A stretch of DNA of 64,000 bases, from positions 1,054,001 through 1,118,000 of the forward strand of contig NZ_CP064781.1 of the NCBI RefSeq assembly GCF_016858125.1. Reading direction: 5' to 3'. The DNA is from Azospira restricta. Its GTDB lineage: Bacteria > Pseudomonadota > Gammaproteobacteria > Burkholderiales > Rhodocyclaceae. Under the pieces are notes generated by a model. That model saw only the letters and a program-made list of their open reading frames with translations, ran no database searches and was not told where the DNA came from. This document shows, one piece after another, positions 15,412-23,752 of this stretch (position 1 is the stretch's first letter; each line of letters begins with the position of its first letter). The position numbers and the translations under genes are program-made.

Positions 15412-15564
15412 ATGACCACCAGTTCCCAGGAATCACGGGCCATTGCCGGCGGCGACGCGCAGCGCGCGCTGTCGCCCGCGAGCACCGACCAAGCCGCCAC
15501 CCGCCGCAACGCCGACGAGCACGAGGCGGAGGTCCGCAGCGTCGCCGTCCTCGGTTACAACTGA
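15412..15564 (+). CDS. Small ORF (50 aa) directly upstream of gdhA
   Basis: A 50-codon frame starts with ATG 6 bases after AGGAG, a strong ribosome site, and ends 18 bases before the gdhA start. The product is hydrophilic, rich in Ala, Ser, Arg and Glu, starts MTTSSQESRAIAGG and ends VAVLGYN. It has no membrane segment and no recognised domain. Its position suggests a small protein or a translated leader of the gdhA transcript. It could also be an unexpressed frame; the ribosome site is the main argument for reality. Confidence 0.5.
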   Translation: MTTSSQESRAIAGGDAQRALSPASTDQAATRRNADEHEAEVRSVAVLGYN

Positions 15565-15582
15565 TCATTCCCGGAATTCACC

Positions 15583-16869
<1,287 letters not shown>

Positions 16870-16883
16870 CCGCCGGCCAGCGG

Positions 16884-16908
16884 GGGCGGCCGCCAGAAGC
16901 GGCCGCCC
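16884..16908 (+). terminator. Strong hairpin downstream of gdhA
   Basis: GGGCGGCCGC (16884-16893) pairs perfectly with GCGGCCGCCC (16899-16908) around a CAGAA loop, 15 bases after the gdhA stop. There is no U-tract, so it is a candidate transcript end or 3' stabiliser rather than a classical intrinsic terminator. Confidence 0.45.
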
Positions 16909-17043
16909 GTCGCGCCCCGGGCGCCGTCGTCGCGTCCCGGGAGGAAGGACCGCCGCGGCCGCCCCGCCGCTGCGGGTGATCTATAGTCAGAACGTGCATT
17001 CCGGAGTGACCGTCAGTCCGGCACCGTGAGGGGAGGCGCGTTC

Positions 17044-17982
17044 ATGCAGACGACATCGCCGATGGCCGACGGTCCGCGCTGGTGGTGGCCGCCGGCGCCG
17101 CACGACCTGGCCGCGCTGGCCTTCGGCGCCGCGGTGTACTGGCTGCCGCGACTGGACTACCTCGGCTACTGCGGGGCCGGCCAGTATGTCGCGGTCGCGC
17201 AGGTGCTCGTCATGCTGCTGCTGGGCGTGGTCGCCGGCCTGTTGCGGCTGCGCCGCCATTTTTGCGCCTTCGGCGGCGCGGGCTTCGGCCTCGCCTGGGG
17301 CGTCGACCTGCTGCTGAGCCTCGGCTTTCCCGGCATCTTCTTATGCTCGCACCAGCTGCTGCCGCTGGAAGCGGCGATCATCGCCGCCCAGGTGGCGCTT
17401 CCCACCTGGCTCGGTTCGGCCGCCGGCAGGGCGCTCGGCCGCCGGCTGCCGGCGCTGCGGGAGCCGGGCCGGCGCTGGCGGATCGCCTATGCGCCGCTCG
17501 CCGTCGCCGCGCTGCTGGTGATGGTTTCGCCGCACTTGCTGCCGCTGCAGCTCAAGGTCCAGGAACAGCGCGCGCTGGCGACGATCGCGACTCTGGCGCA
17601 GGCCCAGTTCGCGTATCGGGACAGCCATCCGGCGGAGGGGTTTGCCTGCTCGCTCGCGGCGCTGTCGGCGGATTTTGCGGGATCGGCCGCCTCCGCCGGC
17701 AACAAGCAGGGGTTCGTGTGGCGGGGCGGCTATCGCTATCGCCTGCACTGCCGCGGCGCCGCCGTGCCGCGCGCCGCCTTCACGCTCGAGGCCGTGCCGT
17801 ACTGCCGTCCGACCTGCGGCACGATCGCGTACTGCGTCGACCAGCGCGGCGAAATCCGCGCGCTGCCGGTCGATTCGTCGCCGCGCGGCGACAGCGCCTG
17901 CGGGGCGGCAGGACGCCCGCTCGCACGCCCTGGCGCAGCTAAGCGCCGGCGGCGTCGAGCATCCGCTCGCACTCGGCCATGA
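17044..17982 (+). CDS. Membrane protein with pilin-like C-terminal domain, unknown function
   Basis: A 312-residue protein not assigned to a named family. It has four or five hydrophobic segments in residues ~20-170, then a segment VAALLVMVSPHLLPLQLKV followed by QRALATIATLAQAQFAYRDSHP. The latter resembles the N-terminal helix region of type IV pilin-like or DUF-type proteins in which a small extracytoplasmic domain with paired Cys follows (CSLAAL, YCRPTCGTIAYC). The ATG at 17044 is preferred because GGGGAGG lies 7 bases upstream; a GTG at 17026 is the alternative. The last 44 bases overlap the convergent 115-residue gene, and the basic tail (KRRRRRASARTRP) is read-through over that gene's end. 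Confidence 0.6.
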   Translation: MQTTSPMADGPRWWWPPAPHDLAALAFGAAVYWLPRLDYLGYCGAGQYVAVAQVLVMLLLGVVAGLLRLRRHFCAFGGAGFGLAWGVDLLLSLGFPGIFLCSHQLLPLEAAIIAAQVALPTWLGSAAGRALGRRLPALREPGRRWRIAYAPLAVAALLVMVSPHLLPLQLKVQEQRALATIATLAQAQFAYRDSHPAEGFACSLAALSADFAGSAASAGNKQGFVWRGGYRYRLHCRGAAVPRAAFTLEAVPYCRPTCGTIAYCVDQRGEIRALPVDSSPRGDSACGAAGRPLARPGAAKRRRRRASARTRP

Positions 17983-18286
17983 AGAACTCGGCGAGTTCGG
18001 AGCGGTAGTTGGGGTCGAGCGCCTCGGTCAGCTCGTGCGCGGTGTGCAGCCCGGCCTCGCGCGACAGGCCGCCGGCGATGCTGCGCGCCAGCTCGTCGCT
18101 CAATGCGGACAGACGGCGGCGCTCGGCCAGCGGCAGGCTGCGCTGCGAACGCGCCAGCCAGTCGGCGGCGAGCGTCGCGCCCTGCGCCTCGGTCAGCCAC
18201 TGGCCGTGTTCGTAGAAGGTGTTGAGGCGCTCGGCGACGAGCGCGAAGATCAGCGCGACGCGCGTGCCGCGCTCCGAGCTCGGCAC
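17939..18286 (-). CDS. Small unknown protein, last gene of the aryl polyene operon
   Basis: A protein of about 115 residues with no recognised domain. It is helical and charged, with segments such as ALVAERLNTFYEHGQWLTEAQ and LAEFFMAECERMLDAAG. No signal peptide or membrane segment is present. The GTG at 18286 is the best available start and lies 9 bases after the ketoreductase stop. It may be a pathway accessory protein or an unrelated rider gene. Its 3' end overlaps the convergent gene at 17044-17982 by 44 bases. Confidence 0.5.
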   Translation of the reverse strand: MPSSERGTRVALIFALVAERLNTFYEHGQWLTEAQGATLAADWLARSQRSLPLAERRRLSALSDELARSIAGGLSREAGLHTAHELTEALDPNYRSELAEFFMAECERMLDAAGA

Positions 18287-18294
18287 GGCCGGCT

Positions 18295-19038
18295 TCAGAT
18301 CATCGCCCCGTTGATCGAGATCACCTGCCCGGAGATGTAGGCGGCGGCGTCCGAGGCGAGGAAGGCGACGAGCGCCGCGACTTCCTCCGCGGTGCCGGCG
18401 CGCTGCATCGGCACCAGCTTCCTGATCGCGTCGGCATCGAAGGCGCCTTCGCTCATCTCGGTGGCGATGATGCCGGGCGCGACCGCATTGACCGTCACGC
18501 CGCGGCTGGCCAGTTCCAACGCCAGCGACTTGGTCGCCGCGTTCAGTGCGCCCTTCGCCGCCGCGTAGTTCACCTGGCCGCGGTTGCCGGCGATCGCCGC
18601 CACCGACGAGATGTTGACGATGCGCCCCCAGCGCGTGCGCAGCATCGGCAGCGTCAGCGGCTGCGTGACGTTGTAGAAGCCGTTCAGCGAGACGTCGAGC
18701 ACGCGGTCCCACTGCTCGCCGGACATGCCGGGAAAGACCGCGTCGGCGTGGATGCCAGCGTTGTTCACGAGGATCTGGATCGGCCCCGCTTCGAGCGCGG
18801 CCGCGAGCGCCGTCGCCGTCGCTTCGCGGTCGGTGACGTCGAAGGCGAGCGCCGTCGCCTGGCCGCCGGCGGCGCGGATTTCTTCGGCGATGGCCTCGGC
18901 CTTTGCCAGCTGGCGGTTGGCATGCACCAGCACCTCGCAGCCGGCGGCGGCGAGCGCGCGGCAGATCGCCGCGCCGATGCCGCCGCTGCCGCCGGTGACC
19001 AGCGCGCGTCGGGGTTTCGCATTCGTCGCTGCCATCAT
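18295..19038 (-). CDS. 3-oxoacyl-ACP reductase, aryl polyene pathway
   Basis: A 247-residue short-chain dehydrogenase of the FabG type. The NADPH site TGGSGGIGAA (~15-24), NNAG (~93), and the catalytic set Ser in NISS, with YAAAK (Tyr-x3-Lys) near residue 157, are intact. It would reduce the beta-keto group of ACP-bound polyene intermediates. GGAAGG lies close upstream; the second ATG at 19035 has the better spacing (6 bases), the first at 19038 only 3, so the true start is one of the two. The start overlaps the preceding dehydratase stop, fitting translational coupling in the operon. Confidence 0.9.
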   Translation of the reverse strand: MMAATNAKPRRALVTGGSGGIGAAICRALAAAGCEVLVHANRQLAKAEAIAEEIRAAGGQATALAFDVTDREATATALAAALEAGPIQILVNNAGIHADAVFPGMSGEQWDRVLDVSLNGFYNVTQPLTLPMLRTRWGRIVNISSVAAIAGNRGQVNYAAAKGALNAATKSLALELASRGVTVNAVAPGIIATEMSEGAFDADAIRKLVPMQRAGTAEEVAALVAFLASDAAAYISGQVISINGAMI

Positions 19039-19487
19039 CGTCCTTCCGCGTCGAGGATCACCGCCGCCCGTCCGGCGAGCAGCAGGCGGCCGTCGCCGCG
19101 CACGGCGAACTGGTAGAGCACGTTGTTGCCGTCGCCGGAGAGGCGCTCGGCGTCGATGTCGAGGTCGCCGGCGACGGCGTCGAGTCGCTCGGCGCAGAAG
19201 TCGACGCCGCGCACGCTGGCGAGGTAGCCCTGCCGCGGCTTGTCGCCGGTCGTTGCCAGCAGCGCACCGTGCACCGCCATCGCCTGCGCTGCGTATTCGA
19301 TGCCGCAGGCGGCGCCGAGGCGGCCGTCGGCGAGCAGCGGGTTGCCGGCGTCGCGGTGGCTCGCCGCGCGGCAGCGGATCGTCTCCGGCGTCCAGTCGAG
19401 CACCGCGTCGAGCAGGCACATCGTGCCGGCGTGCGGGATGTGCGCGGCGATCCAGTCGCGGTCGAGTGCGACCGGTGCCTCGCTCAC
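19035..19487 (-). CDS. Hotdog-fold 3-hydroxyacyl-ACP dehydratase, ApeP-like
   Basis: A 150-residue protein with hotdog features: IPHAGTMCLLDAVLDW at the N-terminus, GRLGAACGIEYAAQAMAVHGAL (the central helix) and RGVDFCAERL. This is the pattern of the ApeP/XanG3-type dehydratases that form part of aryl polyene type II PKS systems. It begins with GTG, overlapping the stop of the chain-length-factor gene (GTGA). It would dehydrate the hydroxyacyl intermediate to the trans double bond, probably as a heterodimer with the second hotdog protein at 27637-27942, as shown for E. coli ApeI/ApeP. Confidence 0.82.
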   Translation of the reverse strand: MSEAPVALDRDWIAAHIPHAGTMCLLDAVLDWTPETIRCRAASHRDAGNPLLADGRLGAACGIEYAAQAMAVHGALLATTGDKPRQGYLASVRGVDFCAERLDAVAGDLDIDAERLSGDGNNVLYQFAVRGDGRLLLAGRAAVILDAEGR

Positions 19488-20281
19488 GGCAGCACCTCGA
19501 CCACGAGGCGCAGCGGCGCGAGGTAGTCGATGCCCGTCTCGCCGGCCGCGCCGCGCGCGATGCGGGCGAGCAGCGGCAGCGCGCGCAGCGCCGGGATGTT
19601 GGTGCGCAGCGTCTCCAGCGCCGGGTCGGCGAGGGTGTCCGCGGGACCGTCGTCGGGGCGCAGGCTGAGGCCGGCGACGCTGCTGTCGCTGCGCGCCGGC
19701 GACAGCAGCAGCGCGACGCCGGCGGCGTCGCGCGTCGGCCGCATGGCGTGGATCGGCTCCGGATACTCGGCGTCGTAGGCGATCAGCAGCACCGGCGCGC
19801 GCGTCGTCGCCACCTGCGCCAGCGCTTCGACGAGGCCGGCGCCGAAGCTCCAGTCGTAGGCACACAGGACCTGGCACGGCGCCATCGCGCCGGTGGCGAT
19901 GCCCCAGTAGCCGGCGGCGGTGTTATGCACCGAGTTGTGGAAGCGCGTCGGCGATACCGCGCGGTCGTCGGAGGCGAGCTGCTCGCACAGCGCGTGGCAG
20001 TTGTGGCCGTCGCCGCAGGACGATGAGAAGACGGTGGCCAGCGTCGCCGCGTCGGCACCGGCGTGGCTGACGGCTTCGATGCCGATGGCGAGCGCCAGCT
20101 TGACCAGCCGGCTGGCGCGCCGGCGCTCGGCCGGCGGCAGGATCGCCGGCGCCGGCAGCACGGTCGGCGCGGCGACATAGGTCGTTTCGCCGGCGAGCAC
20201 CGCGCGCGCGCTCGGCCAGTCGGCGAGGCCCGGCGCCAGCACGCCGATGCCGTCGATCCAGGCAGCGAGTTTCGCGCTCAT
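19484..20281 (-). CDS. Beta-ketoacyl synthase-like chain length factor
   Basis: A 265-residue thiolase-fold protein, much shorter than a full ketosynthase (~400). It resembles the beta-ketoacyl synthase chain-length-factor family of aryl polyene clusters. The N-terminus (AAWIDGIGVLAPGLADWPSA) and the FHNSVHNTAAGYWGIATG segment are typical. The usual active-site Cys context (TACSS) is not present, and it ends before the region carrying the second catalytic His. It probably pairs with the adjacent ketosynthase to form a heterodimer that sets polyene length. Start and stop overlap both neighbours by 4 bases. Confidence 0.82.
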   Translation of the reverse strand: MSAKLAAWIDGIGVLAPGLADWPSARAVLAGETTYVAAPTVLPAPAILPPAERRRASRLVKLALAIGIEAVSHAGADAATLATVFSSSCGDGHNCHALCEQLASDDRAVSPTRFHNSVHNTAAGYWGIATGAMAPCQVLCAYDWSFGAGLVEALAQVATTRAPVLLIAYDAEYPEPIHAMRPTRDAAGVALLLSPARSDSSVAGLSLRPDDGPADTLADPALETLRTNIPALRALPLLARIARGAAGETGIDYLAPLRLVVEVLP

Positions 20282-21480
20282 GACGCACGCCCCAGGATCA
20301 GGCTGCAGTTGCTGCCGCCGAAGCCGAACGAGTTGCTGAGCACGTACCTGAGCGGCGCGCGGCGATTGGCGAGCAGGTAGTCGAGGCCCAGCGCGGCGAG
20401 CGCCGGGTCGAGCGTGCGCGTCTGCGCGCTGCCCGGCAGCAGCCCGTGCCGCAGCGCTAGCGCGCCGATCACCGCTTCCACCGCGCCGGCGGCGCCCAGC
20501 GTGTGGCCGGTGGCGCCCTTGGTCGAGCTGCAGGGTACGCGGTCGCCGAACAGCGCGGCGACGGCCTTGCCTTCGGCGGCGTCGTTGGCCGGCGTCGCCG
20601 TGCCGTGCAGGTTGATGTAGCCGATGTCGCCGGCGGCGAGGCCGGCGTCGGCGAGCGCCGCTGCCATCGCCAGCCGTGCACCCAGCCCTTCCGGGTGCGG
20701 CGACGACATGTGGTAGGCGTCGCTCGATTCGCCGGCACCGAGCAGCAGCACCGCGTCGGCGGCGGGCGCGGCCGGCGCGCGTTCGAGCAGCGCGTAGGCG
20801 GCGCCCTCGCCGATCGAGATGCCGTCGCGCGCCGCGTCGTACGGGCGGCACGGCTGCGGCGAGGTCAGTTCGAGCGAGGCGAAGCCGTACAGCGTGGTCA
20901 GGCACAGCGAGTCGACGCCGCCGACCAGTGCCGCGTCGATCAGTCCGACCTCGATCATCCGCGCCGCCTGCGCGAAGACCTTGGCCGACGACGAGCAGGC
21001 GGTGGAGACGACCGCCGCCGGCCCTTCGAGACCGAAATACTCGCGCACGAAGCCGCCGACCGAGTAGGTGTTGTGCGTCGTCTCGTAGACGAAGTCCGGT
21101 GGCAGCGCGCCGGTCGCCGGGTCGCGCCGGCGGTAGGCGAGTTCGGTCTGCAGGATGCCGGCGGTGCTGGTGCCGAGGAAGCAGCCGACGCGGCGCTTGC
21201 CGTAGCGGTCGATCGCCGTGCGCACGGCGTCGGCGAAGCCGTCGGTCTCCAGCGCGAGCAGCGCCAGGCGGTTGTTGCGGCAGTCGTGGCGGGCCAGCGC
21301 GGCTGGCAGGTGGATGGCGTCGACGCCGTCGACCTCGCCGATCCAGGTGTCGAGGTCCACCGTCTCGAAATCGCAGCGCTTCAGCCCGTTCGCCTGCGCG
21401 TCGAGCGCCGCCAGCGTCGGCGCGAGGCCGCGGCCGAGGCAGGTGCTGGCGGTGAAATGGGTGAGCTGCAGCGGGATCAC
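20278..21480 (-). CDS. Beta-ketoacyl-ACP synthase, aryl polyene pathway (first)
   Basis: A 400-residue KAS I/II-type condensing enzyme with complete Cys-His-His triad: STACSSSAK (Cys ~160), NLHGTATP (His ~298) and GATGHTLGAAG (His ~336), and the C-terminal NSFGFGGSN loop. It would condense malonyl-ACP with the growing chain. No ATG fits. The GTG at 21480 starts MIPLQLTHFTAS, a normal N-terminus for this subgroup, and lies 70 bases after the methyltransferase stop, the largest gap in the operon. A GC-rich open frame continues upstream but is probably not coding. Confidence 0.88.
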   Translation of the reverse strand: MIPLQLTHFTASTCLGRGLAPTLAALDAQANGLKRCDFETVDLDTWIGEVDGVDAIHLPAALARHDCRNNRLALLALETDGFADAVRTAIDRYGKRRVGCFLGTSTAGILQTELAYRRRDPATGALPPDFVYETTHNTYSVGGFVREYFGLEGPAAVVSTACSSSAKVFAQAARMIEVGLIDAALVGGVDSLCLTTLYGFASLELTSPQPCRPYDAARDGISIGEGAAYALLERAPAAPAADAVLLLGAGESSDAYHMSSPHPEGLGARLAMAAALADAGLAAGDIGYINLHGTATPANDAAEGKAVAALFGDRVPCSSTKGATGHTLGAAGAVEAVIGALALRHGLLPGSAQTRTLDPALAALGLDYLLANRRAPLRYVLSNSFGFGGSNCSLILGRAS

Positions 21481-21550
21481 GATGCGGGGCGTAGGGAGTC
21501 TTCCGGGATGGCGAAGTCTACCAGAACGGGGGCATGCGGCCGCCGCCGGT

Positions 21551-22300
21551 TCAGGCCGCTGCGGCTTCCGGGCGCGCCGCACGCAGCGCGCGGGCGACCA
21601 GCAGGGTGTTGGCGAACGGCTTCCTGCCGCTCATCGGCGCCGAGTCGACGGCGAAGCCGATGTCGTCGAGCAGCGCCGTCCACTCGCCCAGGCTGCGCGT
21701 GTAGAGCTGCGGCAGGCGGTGGCCGCGGACGAAGGTGACCGCGTGGTCGACCCAGTTGCAGATGTGGAAGGGCAGGCCGGCGTCGGCGTCGCCGATGCGC
21801 GTGACGAAGACGCCGCCCGCCGGCAGCGCGGCATGCACGCGGCGCAGGATGTCCTCCTGCCGCGCGAAGTCGATGTACTGCAGCACGTCGAGGATGGTGA
21901 CGACGTCGGCGCGGCCGAAGTCGGTTGCACAGATGTCGCCCTGCACGATGCGCACGGTCGCGTCGTCGGCGGCGAAGACGGCGCGCGCGCGGGCGATGTC
22001 CTTCGCCATCAGCTCGACGCCGCGCAGCCCGAGTACGCGCGGCGGCTCCGGCCAGTCCGCCGGCCAGTCGCCGTGCTCGAACAGGCGGCGCGCGGCGAGC
22101 AGCCAGGAGGCGAATACCGCCTGGCCGCAGCCGAGGTCGAGGAAGTGCCCGCGCGTCGGGAACACGCCGCGTCGCAGCAGCTCGCGGAAGAGGTTGTCGC
22201 CGGCGAGCTTGCCGCGGGCGAAGTGGTAGGCGAAACGGCCGCCGGCGCGGTAGCCGCGGGTGGCCTCGTCGAGCAGTCGGGAAAGGAAGGCTTGGCTCAT
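21551..22300 (-). CDS. SAM-dependent methyltransferase, pigment operon
   Basis: A 249-residue class I methyltransferase. The SAM-binding motif FLDLGCGQAVFASWLLAAR (motif I, ~53), an acidic GVELMAKD (motif II) and VRIVQGDI (motif III) are visible, and TILDVLQYID is the motif IV region. No membrane segment. In aryl polyene clusters such enzymes methylate the aryl head group or a carboxylate; the E. coli pigment carries a 3-methyl group on its ring. Which position is modified here is unknown. The start overlaps the deacetylase stop (ATGA). Confidence 0.82.
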   Translation of the reverse strand: MSQAFLSRLLDEATRGYRAGGRFAYHFARGKLAGDNLFRELLRRGVFPTRGHFLDLGCGQAVFASWLLAARRLFEHGDWPADWPEPPRVLGLRGVELMAKDIARARAVFAADDATVRIVQGDICATDFGRADVVTILDVLQYIDFARQEDILRRVHAALPAGGVFVTRIGDADAGLPFHICNWVDHAVTFVRGHRLPQLYTRSLGEWTALLDDIGFAVDSAPMSGRKPFANTLLVARALRAARPEAAAA

Positions 22301-23103
22301 GAGCGGGGTGGGATGACGGAAGCGAGGGTTACCGAACGCAGCTGCCGCTGCGCCAGCGTGTCGAGCAGCTTCGGCAGCGCGGCGAGGATCACCGGCCGGC
22401 CGTCGGTGGTGCGCGCGGCGTTGCCGTCGTGCAGCAGCAGCACGTCGCCGCCGGCGAGGTTGCGCGCGAGCGCGTCGTGCACGACGGCGGCGTCGCCGCG
22501 CCGCGTGTCGTAGGCGCGCCGCGTCCAGCTCGCCAGGTGCAGGTCGAGCGCGGCGAGGATCGGCTCCAGCAGCGGGCTGCGCAGGCCGGCAGTCGGCCGG
22601 AAGAAGGTCGGCGCGCGGCCGGTGAGGTCGGCCAGGCAATGCTGCGCGTCGACGATCTCGGCGCGCATGCGTCCGGGGCCGAGCGCGGCGAAGCGGCGCA
22701 GGTGGTGCATGCTGTGGTTCTCGACGGCGTGGCCGCGGGCGACGATCTCGCGCAGCAACGCCGGGTGCCGCTTCGCTTCGGCGCCGACGACGAAGAAGCT
22801 GGCGCGGGCGCCGGCGGCGTCGAGCAGGTCGAGCACCTGCGGCGTCACCGTCGGCTCGGGGCCGTCGTCGATGGTCAACGCGACCTCGCCGCGCGCTGCG
22901 GCGTCGTCCGGCAGCCGGCGCACGTTCGGGCCGAGCAGCGTGCTGCGCGGCAGCAGGCCGGCGACGGTGAGCAGCGCGTGGTCGGCAATGATCGCGGCCA
23001 GCGCCCATGGCCACAGCGCCGGCGCTACGGCGACGCCGGCTGCGGCGGCGACGTGCAGCGCGGCGCTGGCGGTGTAGGCGGGACTTGGTTGCCAGCGGCC
23101 CAT
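22297..23103 (-). CDS. Polysaccharide deacetylase-family (NodB domain) protein in pigment operon
   Basis: A 268-residue protein with two or three N-terminal hydrophobic segments (residues ~10-55) and a NodB homology domain. Motif 1 reads LTIDDGPEPTVTPQVLD, with the catalytic Asp pair. Motif 2 is ENHSMHH, giving the metal-binding His residues (H-x3-H). Later motifs (TFFRPTAG, DVLLLHDGN) are also present. Such enzymes remove acyl groups from N-acetyl sugars. A deacetylase is not a core part of described aryl polyene clusters, so it may act on the sugar of the lipid anchor added by the glycosyltransferase at 12461. Start 23103 is 1 base after the hydrolase stop. Confidence 0.82.
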   Translation of the reverse strand: MGRWQPSPAYTASAALHVAAAAGVAVAPALWPWALAAIIADHALLTVAGLLPRSTLLGPNVRRLPDDAAARGEVALTIDDGPEPTVTPQVLDLLDAAGARASFFVVGAEAKRHPALLREIVARGHAVENHSMHHLRRFAALGPGRMRAEIVDAQHCLADLTGRAPTFFRPTAGLRSPLLEPILAALDLHLASWTRRAYDTRRGDAAVVHDALARNLAGGDVLLLHDGNAARTTDGRPVILAALPKLLDTLAQRQLRSVTLASVIPPRS

Positions 23104-23104
23104 C

Positions 23105-23752
23105 TCAGCGCTCGGCGATGGCCGGCCGCCCGGCGGCGAGGAAGTCGTTCCACGCGGCGGCCCACACCGGCCAGTCGTGGCCGCCGGGCCGCGTGCCGAC
23201 GCACGCCTGCGGCAGCGCCGCGGCGAGCTGCGCGATGCCGTCGGCGAAGCGGTCGTCGCGGCCGTAGTCGATATGGACCGGCGGCTTCGCCGCGTCCGAT
23301 TGCAGCCAGGCCCACAGCTCGAATTCCGGATCGGCGCGCTGCTCCGGCGTCGGCGTCCACGCGGCCAGCCCGCCGGCGGCGGCGATCGCGCCGGTGGTGA
23401 TGCGGCTGCCGGGGTAGGGGGCGAACAGGCACAGGCCGTCGACCTCGTCGGCATGGCGCGCGGCATAGAGCAGCGCGAGAAAGCCGCCGAGCGAGATGCC
23501 GCCGAGCCAGACGCGGCGGTAGTCGCGCCGCGCCGGCCGGACGATCGCGTCGCGCACCGCCGGCAGCGCTGCGCCGCCGCTGATCTCGGCGAGGTCGAGG
23601 CCGGCGATGGCGAGGTCGAGCGCGGCGCCCTGCGCGTCGCGGGCGGCGACGAAGCCGGCATCGACGAAATGCTGCGGCGTCATGTAGGCGCCGGGGAGCA
23701 GCACCAGCAGCGTGTCGGCTGCCGCGGGCGCCGGATGGCGGACGACGTTCAT
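23105..23752 (-). CDS. Alpha/beta hydrolase in pigment operon
   Basis: A 215-residue hydrolase. The strand-and-elbow block RVWLGGISLGGFLAL gives a GISLGG nucleophile elbow (Ser ~95). VHIDYGRDDRFADG supplies an acidic candidate and GGHDWPVW the His (~200). The length is that of small carboxylesterases or thioesterases. Within the operon it could release the finished polyene from the ACP or hydrolyse an ester during transfer, or act as proofreading thioesterase. The operon shows no clear hotdog thioesterase, which makes the release role attractive but unproven. Start overlaps the exporter stop by 4 bases. Confidence 0.72.
   Translation of the reverse strand: MNVVRHPAPAAADTLLVLLPGAYMTPQHFVDAGFVAARDAQGAALDLAIAGLDLAEISGGAALPAVRDAIVRPARRDYRRVWLGGISLGGFLALLYAARHADEVDGLCLFAPYPGSRITTGAIAAAGGLAAWTPTPEQRADPEFELWAWLQSDAAKPPVHIDYGRDDRFADGIAQLAAALPQACVGTRPGGHDWPVWAAAWNDFLAAGRPAIAER

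Noticed and set aside
21481-21582. N-terminal extension of the ketosynthase at 20278 by 34 codons
   Set aside because: The extra residues are Arg/Pro-rich and unlike any ketosynthase N-terminus; GTG at 21480 starts the normal domain.
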